From contig CAMQGK010000565.1 of the NCBI GenBank assembly GCA_947000775.1, positions 8,343,001 to 8,407,000 on the forward strand: 64,000 nucleotides of DNA. Reading direction: 5' to 3'. Below the pieces are notes generated by a model. That model was not told where the DNA came from, did no database searches, and saw nothing but the letters and a program-made list of their open reading frames with translations. Origin of the DNA: Pterois miles. Its lineage: Eukaryota > Chordata > Actinopteri > Perciformes > Scorpaenidae. This document shows, piece after piece, positions 47,501-58,715 of this stretch. Position 1 is the first letter of the stretch. Each line of letters opens with the position of its first letter. A program made the translations under genes and the position numbers.

Positions 47501-50500
47501 GTCCATTACAAGTCTGATTACACAACCACTACTCAAAAAACTCTGAATATTAGAGAATCTACGGAAGACACTGTACAAAGAGCTTTTTGATATATTACCT
47601 TCTGCTATTCCTGTAACACAATATATATAATATATGTAGAGGAGGCAAAGAGAGGTTGCGTGATGAGAGCTGGACATGACAGCGGTAGGATCACATTCAT
47701 GCTCGGCACCAGTGAAGCACATCACACCTTGCTCGAATAAACCCTCCTCTTGAGATGGAAGATGGACAATTGGAGGAGTTCATAGACTTGTACATCTCTG
47801 TAGCACCTTTCGTTACTCTCTGCATGGAGCCCATCTGGATCCCATTACTTTCCTCATCATACAACTGACTTCAAACCCCTAAAGACGATGTAAAATACCT
47901 GTTTGCTGTAGCCTTGACAACTGCGGTCCTGCTCCGTCTTTGTGTTATCTTTATTTCCCCGTCTCACTCTGTTTGAGAGCAAAGAGCCGTAAGCGCTCCG
48001 ACTGGATGGCAGGAAACCTCTGTGCTTTATGAGGATAAAGAGCTCTGACCCAATTAGCTGTCTTTGTTAAATAAAACTCCACTGGCTCTCGTATAAACCG
48101 CCACATAGCTGCCCCCCCCCCCTTCCCCTCCTCCCCTGCTTGTGTTTTTACAGTACAAAGTGATTACAGATTTAATTAGCTGAGGACCTTGCTTCAGGGA
48201 GGCTCCTAAATCCATATTGATATTTCTGCGGAGTTTGGAGATGGAGGCCTCGGCTCTGTGATGATGACTTAATAGGGAGGTTGCAGAAAAGTAAAATGAG
48301 AAAGGTGATTTGCAACTTTTACCTGCTCCTGTTTATCTTTTCCCCCGAGGCTCATCATTCTATTGCAGCATGATGCTGAGAATTATGCAGATAGCGAGGA
48401 GGTGATCAATGCTGTCTCACTGCTGGAGGTTTGGATGTAAACAGGTCTGCTGCCAACACAGCAGCTTTTCTGCTTCTTACATGTAAGGATGCTCTACTAC
48501 TAATCTGCTGAAATCTATTTTTACTTGAGCTCCATATTTTTTTTTAAAAAATGGACTACATGATAAATGAAATGAAATTGTCCCATCCCACCTTTTCTCC
48601 ACCCAGAGAACAGTGCTGACAAGGATCTTGATGGGGTGGCACTGGGTATATATAAGGTTAGACAACTAAAACACTGTTATGAAAGATTGTGGTTACGGTT
48701 GATAAACATGCTAACAAATTGCTAGGAAGTAAAAATTGGACATGCTACACACCCGTCTGTGGAAGACAGTCGTCCAATATTAACTTAATTTCTACGGATG
48801 GGCTAATATTGCTGCATGTGTAGTGAAGAATATGACATGCTATGAAAATAACCATGCACGCTGTTTTTATCTCCAGACTTCCTGCAGGATTTTTTTTTCT
48901 ATAAGAAACTATTTTTGTGAAGTATCTTGAATCTGGGCCTGTTTTATTTCCAGGGATACTTGTCTGAAACTTAGATGACAGTATGTTATGTGAAGATATG
49001 GATTACAATAGAGATATAAAGCAGATATTGCTCAAAAAGAAATTGTTCAAAAAGTCATATTTTGGTGTCATGGAACTCCTTACAGTCACCATTATATTTA
49101 CCTTGCACGGTGGCTGGTTTGCGATATCGCAAGAGACCTGCAGGATCACATATCACATGAAAATCCATCTCGTCAGGCTGCATTGTGTCTGGCAAGCCAG
49201 TGTCCAATCAGCCTCCTGTGAGAAGCTACTAGCAGCTACAGGCCTGGTTTATGTGTGTGTGCTGTGATGCCGCAGAGGTGACTGTTGTTTCGAAACATCA
49301 ATGACGGCTCCTAAAGAGCTTAGCGTACTGTAGATGCTGCAACAGAATCAGTTATATCAGAACTGGAGAGTATTTCTTCGTTCAAAGAAGAGAAAGAACG
49401 GCACTGAAGGCTGTTCTTGATGGAAAACATGGTTCTGCTCTTCTCTCGACTGGCTTCAGCAAGAGTTTGATTGACAGATGGTTCATCCAATCACCTGCCA
49501 AGTATTTCTGGCTGGACCAAAGAGAGTTTGGTTTCCCCAATGACCGTTGCTCTTAGTATTTTAAACATGACCACTGACGATTTGTCTAACAATTTAGCCA
49601 CAAATTGACGGACAGACTGTACACAGCCCAGACACAGACTCGGTTTTGAACGAGTCTTGTTGAAAAATGCTGCCCTTTTCCAAACAGTTTCCAATGACGG
49701 CTTCTCAGATGGTTCTGTGTAACAAACCATCTGATGTATCAGGTTAACCATTATATGCACCCATGTTCAAATGTCAACCAGGAGAAATCCACACTAGAAG
49801 AAGCAGCGGTACCAGCTGTAATACACCAGATTACAATGCAGCCACAAGGAACAGCATGTTCTTGGTAAGAAGTCTGATTCTTGTTTTTCTTTCTATTATC
49901 GTAACATTCGCATGAACATGAAATCCAACTGAGTTCTCTGGTAAAGTTGATTGGCACACTGGGAAATGTAGGAAGTCACATATAGCACCCAAGATTCCAT
50001 TAATTTCCTTCTTGGAGTGTTCTCATTATAAGAGGACCTTAAAGAGCATACAGTAAGGTGCCAGTTTTAGCATGAAAGCTTTCGACAGAATGGAAATAAA
50101 TGCTCGAAAGCTTTTCAGCCAAACATGTTCCAGCAGATATGCGTTTTTTTTTTCTTCTTTTTTTTTTTTAACATGCCATTCTCTTTGTTATGAAAATGTA
50201 AAAGCAGCATGCCGTGGGTTTCTTTTCATCATGACTGTACTGAACATACAGTACGGTGCTGAAAGGCAGATCGGGGGAGCTGTGAGGTAACGTGCTGGAG
50301 CCAAGGAGGAAATGGAAATAAGGGTGGAGAGAATGGAGGTGTCAGAGCGGCTCGTCAAACTCCCTGCACATACTATGAATATTTCACTACTGACACACAG
50401 CAGCTTCCCAGCCCAAAGTGCACCCCTGGAGATGGATAAGACAAAGAAACAGAGACAAATAAATTCTGTAGATGGGTAGGTAGATGGATAGATAGATAGA

Positions 50501-50505
50501 TAGAT

Positions 50506-50552
<47 letters not shown>

Positions 50553-51520
50553 GGATGGATAGATTGCCCCCCTCTAGCTCCCCACCCTCGTAACCCCACA
50601 TGGATACCTGTCTCAGGCTTCATTTTGCAGCCCTGAATTTCATGAGGCAGTGCTGACAGGAAGAGCTCTCCACAGCTGACAGCGCTGCCTTCCAGCACCA
50701 ACATAGTCTGTCTGAGTGCTCATCCACATCACACCAGCAGGTAACGCCCAGCGCAGACCGACAGACACACACGCTCACTGACACGAAGAAAATGTGATGC
50801 AAAGAGCATGCACCAGGTAGGGAAACAGCCTTTTGGTGGAGGGTAAGAAAATGAAGGACAAGACAAGACGGACTCTACAACCATGGCGGCTCTGTGAGGC
50901 TGGACTTGAGCACAAAGGTACATTGAGTATGCTATCATCAGCATGCTAACACACTTACAATGACAATATGCTGATGTTTAGCAGGTGTAATGTTGACTGT
51001 GTTCACCACCTTTGTATTATTAATGTACATTTGTTTGCTAATTTCCACTAGATACAAAGTACAACTGATTAAAATGTCATTAGTTGTGCAATTATTTGTT
51101 GTGAAATTTTGATGTGATGATGGTGCTTGATGAAAGGTTGAGAGATCACCAAAGTTATCACAATTCATCCTGAGGTGAGCATGAACATCGGTATGAGATT
51201 TCACAGCAAATCCATCCAATGGTTGTTGAAATTTCACTCACAACTACAAATTCAATCATCTAGTGGTGCTAGAAATAAAGTCAGGAATCAACAAAGTCAG
51301 TAGGATTAATTTTCTTTAACTGAAGGTAAAAAATGTTGTGCCAATTCATCCAGTAGTAGAGATAAGTGCAAATGTTGACCTGCAGGTGGCACTAGATAAG
51401 ATAATCACCAATGTGCTATACAAATAAAGTTATTATTATTATTATTGTTATTAATGTAACAAGGATTTGTCCTCTGGGCATGCTGGGTATCTGTGCATGT
51501 TTCATGGTAATCAGTGAGCT
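47501..51520. other. Unique noncoding DNA with microsatellites
   Basis: Contains a C11 run (48112-48122), a long GATA array at 50475, and otherwise nonrepetitive sequence. The 47920-48440 part has balanced composition. Near 51420, TATACAAATAAAGTTATTAT resembles a retroposon tail. Frames up to 137 codons (50188-50601 reverse) arise from the GATA array. Confidence 0.4.
50475..50564. repeat. GATA microsatellite, about 20 units
   Basis: A GATA tetranucleotide array with GGTA and GGAT variants at both edges and one deletion of two bases inside. It yields Ser-Ile-Tyr-Leu-type frames on the reverse strand that are not genes. Confidence 0.95.
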
Positions 51521-51924
51521 ACCTCCAGGTCTGAGAAGTGAAGCCAATGCTGAAATGCCTTAAACTTGCTTTCTTTCTAATAGCCAGCGGGTTCATTTAT
51601 TCATTTAGTAAATTACGATCCCATTTTGAGTCAAATAGACCATAAAGCAGAGGATGCTTTAGGGCGTGGCTACCTTCTGATTGAAAGGTCGCTACCACGG
51701 CGTTGTCCAGTCTGGGAGTCATCATGTTTTCCTCTTAAATCTTTAACCCTTTCACAATGTAATTTCAGTTCATGAAAGTTAATTAAAATCTTTTTGGTCC
51801 ATCCTCTTCTGTCAAAAAAAAAAAAACAAACAAAAAAAAACCTTGCGATGGCCCAAATCCAACTTGAGGCTTCAAAATGACACAAACCACAAACCAATGG
51901 GTGACGTCACGGTGATAAGGTCCA
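51521..51924 (+). mobile_element. Dispersed repeat, family E copy 1
   Basis: It parallels 54861-55342 in the same orientation: CTGAGAAGTGAAGCCAATGC, TGCCTTAAACTTGC, TAGCCAGC, TCATTTAGTAAATT, CAAATAGACCATAAAGCAGA, GGCTACCTTCTGATTG, and CAATGGGTGACGTCACGGTG at the right. A SINE follows directly at its right end in reverse orientation. It has no coding capacity. Its length and the lack of any transposase suggest a MITE; the superfamily is unknown. Confidence 0.75.
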
Positions 51925-52086
51925 TTTTTTTTTTTTTTAAGATTATTTTTTGGGGCTTTTATGCTTTTATTGATAGGGAGAAACACAGTTATGAAAGGGG
52001 GAGAGAGAGGGGAAGACATGCGGAGACCACGGGTCGGATTCAGACCGGGAGCTGCTGCAGTAAGGACTCAACCAGGTGAGCTCCTG
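51925..52086 (-). mobile_element. tRNA-derived SINE, reverse orientation
   Basis: Read on the minus strand it starts near GGAGCTCACCTGGTTGAGTC (A-box-like), continues with GGTCTGAATCC (a B-box with two changes from GGTTCGANTCC), CATGTCTTCCCCTCTCTCTC, then AAAAGCCCCAAAAAATAATC, and ends in an A-run seen as the T-run at 51925-51938. This is a second SINE type, distinct from the CTT-tailed one at 60691. It sits at the very end of a family-E repeat, apparently inserted into it. Confidence 0.7.
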
Positions 52087-53958
52087 CAGCACCCCAAAAA
52101 ACCTCATGGCAGTGCTAAAGAAAAGGTCAGAAAAGGGTTCACCAAAGTCAGTGGGCTGCAACCTTTTGGGTACCTCTATTTACAGCAATCCATTCAATTT
52201 TTGATGAGATATTTCGGTCTGAACCAAACTGACAGACGAACAGAACAACATTGCCATCTCTTGAGTCAGCACCTAAAATTTTTCAGGTAGATTCTTGCCA
52301 ATCAGTGCTTGGTTACCTGTCACTGGTGCTGGTACACAAACTTATCCACTGTAGAGAAAACGTACACTGGGAACTGGTGTAAATTTCCCATTCAGACAAA
52401 CACACACAATGTACTCTGATCCAAACCACAGCCTGACTCTGCTTAGTGAAAGCCCCGACTACTGAGATAATCACGCTCCAGTAATCGGATAACTCCACCT
52501 CTCCGGGGAGAAGCAATCTCAAAGCAAACACTGTACCTATTTTATCATTTACAAGCAGCGACAAAAAAAACAACTTTTGATTCATCTTCTCACTTCTTGG
52601 AGCATAATGCTTTGATTATTTATTACAAAACATTTTTGAAGCAAAGTCGACAAAGCTGTGAAAATGCTTCTCCCTTTTGGGAATGTGATCCTTAAGGATG
52701 GCCACAGTACAGCGCTTAATTTCTAGCTTCAGACAGAGCTTTTGGAAACCAATTTTCCCCTTGGGGAACTTTATTTATTTTATGTTTAAGATATACAATG
52801 GACTTCCTTTCATTTTTCAGAGGCACTGTACTGGATGTTCTCTTGGTCTCCAACACTGCTGTACATATGGGGATATAAAAATGCAACACCATGCAGTCAA
52901 CCGTCTGAAACATGCAATAAATAGAAGGTTTCACTTCAGCAGCTTCATGTTAAGTGCTATGTTATGATTTAAAGATTGCCATGTTGCACTGATCAATATG
53001 TCTGCATCAGATGAGCTGAGGTTTACAGGGGCGATGTAGGGAGGACGACCACTAAAGCGGTAAATCTGACCAGGAGCACTTACTTCCACTGCGCATCCAA
53101 TGAGCCATTATTGGTGGGTGTGCTCACACATCAAAATGGCAGGGGTCTTCCAGGCTAAAACGGAATAAGAAACAAAGGACCATTAAATCACAGAGAGAGA
53201 CCCCGCTTCGAGCAACATGTGAACATGCACACACTCGCAAACACTGCAGTATGAGGACTGTGAAGAGAGTTTAGGGACCAAAAGAGAAGATAGATAGAGG
53301 AGAAGAGGGAGAGAAAGGGAGCGCAACATTGATTTTCCCCCTCTGAAGTGCCAGTTCATCATTCTGTGAGACACACTCTATCGATCCCCCGCCTTTAGTT
53401 TGTTTGTAATTTTGGGGGCTCAAAACCGTTCACAAAGATAGATCCTCTTATATGGCACTTGCCTCTGAGATGAAGAATGGAGGGATAAAAGGATGTGTGG
53501 AGATGACCTCGCTGTGCTGGGCGCTCCTCACTCAGTGGTTGTGACCCGGTTTAAAAAAGGGGGTGGGCTGATGGGGTGGGAATCCAGTTCACTGACTGTT
53601 TATTATAATACAAAAGTTACTCTTTCTGCTTTTACTCCATATTAGTACTCTGACACATAACATAACGAATGTTACATGAATGTTATGATAAGTGAATCTG
53701 CGTTAGTCGATTTTGAGGTTACACAAGGAAAGAATTTAACAGAAAAACCCTGGTTTTACTGTCACTGTGGCGCCACTGAGTGTCCCATCCCATCCTAAAT
53801 AATCTCACCAACTAGTTTTAATTTCACTGTAACAATCAAAACTATGACTAAATACAGTATGTTTTGTGTTTTTTTCCCATGACTACACAAGACATTACAC
53901 GAAACACCAACATCATTTAACACTAACTGTGACTATATCAATGTGCAATATTGACGAC
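52087..53958. other. Unique noncoding DNA, no gene supported
   Basis: Frames of up to 90 codons (52313 reverse, 52698 forward) have no recognised domain. From about 53770 to 53958 the AAACTATGACTAAATACAG and related words resemble the GACTAAAAC-rich repeat at 57160, so part of this may be an old element into which the next MITE inserted. Confidence 0.4.
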
Positions 53959-54734
53959 TAGGGATGCTAATTTTGAAAAACTTTCTTAACCGATAACCAA
54001 CCCAACTGAATATTAACTGTTCCGTTAACCAACAAGATTTTCGCCTCACATGCAGCGGTGCGCCAGCTGCAGTACATGAGCACAACACACAACTGAGTCA
54101 ACAGTTCACCATCAAGAGAGTTACTGTAGCAGCCACGGTGCTGCATTCACTGTCCCCAGTTCACCATCGGAAAAATTACTGTAGCAGCCACGATGCTGCA
54201 TTCACTGTCCCAAGTTCACCGCCCGGGAGCGTTAGAGCCACGGTGCTGTGTGTAGTGTCGCAGACATGCAGCCACTTTCCCAGTAAAAGTCTCCACCACA
54301 CATTTAGTTTATTTTATCAGGTTGCCAGCTGTGTGTCTGCCCGGATTAACAATAGCGATTATCTGGCTTTGTGCCCGCTGTAGTGTAACTTCAGCGGGTT
54401 TCCAACAGACTGGTGGTGAGTGTGGGTTTGTTGGTAGCATATTAGCTGTGAATGTAGCTGTAGCAGACAGTGTGTGTACAGTTTATTAGTCGGTGAATAA
54501 ATGCTACGAGGCTACAAGCTACAACTCCTCAGCTGGAAGTCCAGAGCCAACTTCCTGTATCTGAGCCGTCTCTCTCTTAAGGTGGACCAGCTTTTCTCCT
54601 TAAAGTGATGAGCAACTACTCTGAGATTTTCTCAGCTTTTTAATTACTGTTTAATATTTCTTTTAACTGTTCGCGTTAATTGGTTAAAATGCTTAATGTT
54701 GTATTGGGTAAATGGTTAATTATTAACATCCCTA
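53959..54734 (-). mobile_element. hAT-type MITE, TAGGGATG family, complete copy
   Basis: It has both ends: TAGGGATGCTAAT at the left and, reverse-complemented, TAGGGATGTTAAT at the right (12 of 13 matching). The interior is the reverse complement of 28875-29590, including CCCAGTAAAAGTCTCCACCA, CTACGAGGCTACAAGCTAC and CCAGAGCCAACTTCCTGTAT. The duplicated GCAGCCACGGTGCTGCATTC segment corresponds to the 51-bp tandem of the other copy. Flanking 8-mers TTGACGAC and TTGTAAAA agree at only four positions, so a target duplication is not demonstrable. Noncoding. Confidence 0.8.
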
Positions 54735-54860
54735 TTGTAAAAAAAAAAAAGACAAGACTAAAATGTAGTTTATAAAATAAAAAATTTTGACAAAAAAGGA
54801 GATAACTGTAGCAGCGAGTGCCATATCAGGACTAGGCCTACATTAGCTGAGCACACCGAG

Positions 54861-55342
54861 GCAGCAACCTCCATTTCTGAGAAGTGAAGCCAATGCTGAA
54901 TACTGAAGTGCCTTAAACTTGCATTACTTTCTCTCTAACAGCCAGCAGGGGGCGACTCCTCTGGTTGTAAAAAGAGGTCTGATTTTATAGAAGTCTATGA
55001 GAAAATGAGCCTACTTCTCACTTGATTTATTACCTCAGTAAACATTGTAAACATGAGTTCATGGTCTCAATCGCTGGTTTCAAGTCTTCTTCAATACAGC
55101 AGGTTGTTCATTTAGTAAATTCTGGTCCCATTTACAGTCAAATAGATCATAAAGCAGAAGGTGTTTTAGGATGTGGCTACCTTGTGATTGACAGATTGCT
55201 ACTATGGCATTGTCTTGTCTGGGTGATGTCATGTGTCATTCTGTCATTTATGGTTTCACAAGAAAAAAAGGATGCTGATGGCCAAAAACCCAAACTTGAG
55301 GTTTGAAATTGGCAGTCCACAAACAAATGGGTGATCACGGTA
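54861..55342 (+). mobile_element. Dispersed repeat, family E copy 2
   Basis: It aligns with 51521-51924 and retains an internal segment missing there (CCAGCAGGGGGCGACTCCTC through the AAGAGGTCTGATTTTATAG part). The right edge GGGTGATCACGGTAATGTG corresponds to GGGTGACGTCACGGTGATAA. It abuts a BED zinc-finger remnant. A 94-codon frame at 55022-55306 is incidental. Confidence 0.75.
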
Positions 55343-55347
55343 ATGTG

Positions 55348-55431
55348 TGGAAAGAAAAGCTAGCTGGTAAGAACACCACAAATCTGAGGAGACACATTAA
55401 GGCTCACCACAAAGGAACTAAAGTGGATTAA
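55348..55431 (+). pseudogene. Decayed BED zinc-finger fragment, hAT-transposase type
   Basis: One frame reads W-K-E-K-L-A-G-K, then NTTNLRRHIKAHHKGTKVD, then a stop at 55429-55431. The N-T-T-N-L-x-x-H-(I/L)-x-x-x-H core is the C-terminal half of a BED zinc finger, as found in hAT transposases and ZBED-type genes derived from them. Just upstream, TGTGGAAAG in another frame could encode the preceding Cys, which implies a one-base frameshift. No catalytic or dimerisation domain follows. It is most simply a dead piece of an autonomous hAT transposon. Confidence 0.6.
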
Positions 55432-56348
55432 CAAAACAGTAACAGTTTTTTTTTTTTTTTAAGCTATATTAAGCCAGCTCTAAAGGCGGTGGTGATACAT
55501 TGTGTAGGCTGTGTCAATAGATTAATAATAAAATGCATAAATTAATAAGATGTTTAGAACAGTGCGTGTGGGTGAGAGGACACTTTCTGATGCTGCATCT
55601 GTCCTGACATTGTGTTTATTGTGTTATATACTCCAGATAAAGAACAGAGGCCAGCTGTCCCAGGTGCATTCCTCTCTCACAGAGAGCATCAACCAGGAAC
55701 AGCTTCACAAAGACGAGGCAATGGATCAACGGATAGGCCGGACAGCCCTCCCTCCATGGACAGTGGAAGATTTCCTCATGATGGCAGAAAAAAATTGATG
55801 AAAGGCTGACTGTGCCAAAAAAAAAAAAAAAAAAAAAAAGAAAAGAAACCTGGTGGACAAAATACTAAAAAGCAAAAAATTCAAACTGGCGATGACACAC
55901 AAAATACCCACTGGCTTAGATACTGTATACGGACTAAAGATGGGCGCTCTACTTCCTGTCTTGCTGTCAGTGCTTGTTATTCTAACTCCCAGGATAATAA
56001 GACTGAACACATACTCCTGAACCTAAAGCAATTGGTTCACCCACACACTGCTCAGTCTATCACTTATATTGTGGAGGAGTGTACAGAGGAATAGGGGATG
56101 ACAAAAGACAATTCTTACAGGGCTCCAGAGTGCGACACTACTTTTATTTCTGTTGTTCGAAAGACAAGTTTGCCATGTGTACTTTGGGCAACCACAACAT
56201 TGGTTTCAAAATGTTTTATTTTCTGTACATGCCTCATTGTTTTATAATAGTTTTAACGAGAGTATTGTGCCTCAGGCCACTTGTTGAATCATGTTGGTTC
56301 AAAATAAATATGCATAAATACATCAGAACATCTTGCATGTCTGGATGT
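55432..56348. other. Unclassified DNA next to the BED fragment
   Basis: Contains a T14 run, an 82-codon frame at 55550-55798 that I do not recognise, and an A23 run at 55817-55839. The frame includes ALPPWTVEDFL but no hAT-type signature, so I do not join it to the BED fragment. It could be the remainder of an old element or a retroposed transcript with a poly-A tail. Confidence 0.35.
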
Positions 56349-57093
56349 ATTCCTTACAGGGCTGTCAAAGTCAATGCCGTAATAACGCGCTTATGTAGAT
56401 TTGTTTTAATGCCACTCATTTCTTTAATGCATCAGTGCAATTAGTCTTTCAAAGGTGCTAATTTCTAAAGCTATAGTAAAGCTACTGGCATCATATCAAA
56501 CTATAAAAACCTGCAGAGCCCGTTGGTACCAACCATGTCGTAATAGTTTGTCATAAATAATGTTCCAACCCTACACTAAATTTCATCGAGGAAAAACCGG
56601 CGTGACCATTTTCAAACAGGTCCCTTGACCTCTGACCTCCAGATATGTGAATGTAAATGGGTTCTCTGGGTCCCCACCAGTCTCCCCTTTACAGACATGC
56701 CCACTTTATGATAATCACATGTAGTTTGGATCAAGTCATAGTTAAGTCAGCACACTGAGAGCTGTTGTTGCCTGTTGGGCTGCAGTTTGATATGTCAAGA
56801 TTTGAGCATATTTCTTTACGCTAAATGCAGAACCTGTGAGGGTTTCTGGATGAAACAGTCATTGTTTTGTGTTGATAACTGTTTTCCAATAATAAATATA
56901 TATGTACATTTGCATAAAGCAACACATTTGCACACCCTCATGTTGATAAGACTATTATATACTTGACACATCTCCTTTTAAGGTACATTTTGAACTGATA
57001 AAAAATGTACAATTAACATGTGATTAACCACAATTAATCATGGACAATCATGCAATTAATCACAATTAAATATTTTAATTGACTAATTCCTTA
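56349..57093 (+). mobile_element. Nonautonomous hAT element, family B copy 5, with target duplication
   Basis: The 729-bp element (56357-57085) starts CAGGGCTGTCAAAG and ends TATTTTAATTGACTA. Identical 8-mers ATTCCTTA lie immediately outside both ends (56349-56356 and 57086-57093), the target-site length of the hAT superfamily. The right terminus appears to have lost part of the inverted repeat. The interior contains every block shared with copies 1-4, including the CCCTTGACCTCTGACCTCCA part and AAGGTACATTTTGAACTGAT. No coding capacity. This copy anchors the classification of the whole family. Confidence 0.9.
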
Positions 57094-57159
57094 TACTGAT
57101 CGGATCACTAGACCAGACACTTCCTGCAAACCTGCATTTTTAATCATTCAACTAGTGTT

Positions 57160-57480
57160 TTTCATCAGCTAAAGATTAGATAAGATCTTACGTAAACCAA
57201 ACTTGACTAAAATGAAAACATTATTGGTTTTAGCCAGACTAGACTGACTGAAATGTTCAAAAATAATCTGATAACAGCTGTCTTTGACTAAAACTATACC
57301 AAAATATTTTATTTTCTTTGACTATAAGAGGTGACTAAAATACCCAGACTTTTATTCAACTCAAACTTGACCAAAAGAGGATGAGGTTGACTCAACATGA
57401 TAAACATTAGCAAGGACATTTGACACAGGATTAAGACTAAATAACAAACTATAGCTGACAAAATGAACACTATCACCAAT
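57160..57480. repeat. GACTAAAAC-rich repeat fragment
   Basis: Recurrent GACTAAAA, GACTGAAA and TTGACTAAAAC words, for example TTGACTAAAATGAAAACATT and CTTTGACTAAAACTATACC, give an internally repetitive texture common in fish DNA transposon remnants. Similar words occur at 53790-53950 and 54748. No termini are visible. Confidence 0.45.
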
Positions 57481-58400
57481 ATCATACATCTTTTGCCTTT
57501 CTTCTTCTCTTCCGTGTCCTCCCATATGAAGTAACACTGTGTGCAGTTTACTAACCTCACATTACATCATGACAGAAAGTCTGGACATTGAAGTTCATCC
57601 TTCAAGCAATTTACCACCCGCTGCCATTTGGAGCTGGATGCAACGTGCTAAGCTGCCAAATGCAGTTTAACTCCAAACCTCTAATGCCCCTAAAAAGCTC
57701 TTCACTGCATCGTTTCTCATTACTTCCCGCACCTGAAAAACAGTACAAATTGGGTTTTTTCAAGCAAATAATATTCTGTTTGGCATTGCAAAATCTCAAC
57801 ACGCATGCAATCCTAAGTGGAGCTTTTGTAAAGGATGCAACTATATGAAGTGTTCAGAAAAGAAAAGCTTCCTCTGCAACATTTGCGACCTTTAGTCAAT
57901 AAAAAAATCTGTTTGTGGGTTTAACAGCCTGGCTCTTGTTTCTGTGCTTAGGACAACATTTTATTCAGTATATGTTGCACACTCAAAATCTAAATTCCTC
58001 CCTTCAAAGATAAGAAGTGCACAGATTTATTTATTTAGTATGCTGGATCACATACAGTTTGATTTGTAACTGTCATTTTTTTTGTTGTCAGAAAAAATGT
58101 TGGGGTAAACATTTTATCAAACAAACAACAAGAAACAAACAAAGACTCTTATCATATCATAACATACATAATTAGAACTGCATTATGTTATTGTCTTTCC
58201 ATTTATGTCTATCTTCTATGTACACGTATCATCACTCTTTTAATTTGTTGTGTTATTTCACCAATAAAATACACAAAAAAGGAAATATATAAGACCATTA
58301 GTGTCATCAGAAATTCAGTTTGAACAAAATCTCCCCAAACTTCAGCAGGCAGATTAGGAATCAGTGGAAACTTGAAAATGGTAAAGCGTTCTTGGTTTAA
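57481..58400. other. Unique noncoding DNA, no gene supported
   Basis: Frames of 60-86 codons at 57588-57848 and 58209-58466 match no known family. AT-rich from 57950 onward. Confidence 0.4.
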
Positions 58401-58715
58401 AGGTACAGTGATTTGGCAGCATATAGTGGTGTAGCTGTAGATTTCAACCAGCTGAGTACCCCTCATCTCACTCCGTCATTTCCAAAACTGTGGTAACACC
58501 GTTTGCCTCGCTGAGAGCTCATCCTCACCACATGACACTACTTTAGCAGCAGAGCAACATGGTGGACTCCGTGAAGAAGATCTGCTGCATATGTAGATAT
58601 GATGGGCTCAATCTAAGCTAAACGTAACAATTATTAGTTTCAGGTGATAATAAAAACATAGTTCTGAATATTATATTTCATTTCTGTTTAATCGATCCTC
58701 TGACATATTGCAGAA
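58401..58715 (+). mobile_element. TTAA-adjacent MITE, family F copy 2
   Basis: Begins right after TTAA (58397-58400) with AGGTACAGTGATTTGGCAGC and carries GTGGTGTAGCTGTAGATTTC, CAACCAGCTGAGTACCCCTC, AACATGGTGGACTCCGTGAA and TAGATATGATGGGCTC, an order of blocks I know as a common percomorph MITE. The right end near ATATTGCAGAACTAC is too decayed to show a terminal repeat or second TTAA. Confidence 0.6.

Noticed and set aside
55550..55798. 82-codon frame near the BED fragment as a continuation of a transposase
   Set aside because: No hAT catalytic or dimerisation motif could be seen, so joining the two would be speculation.
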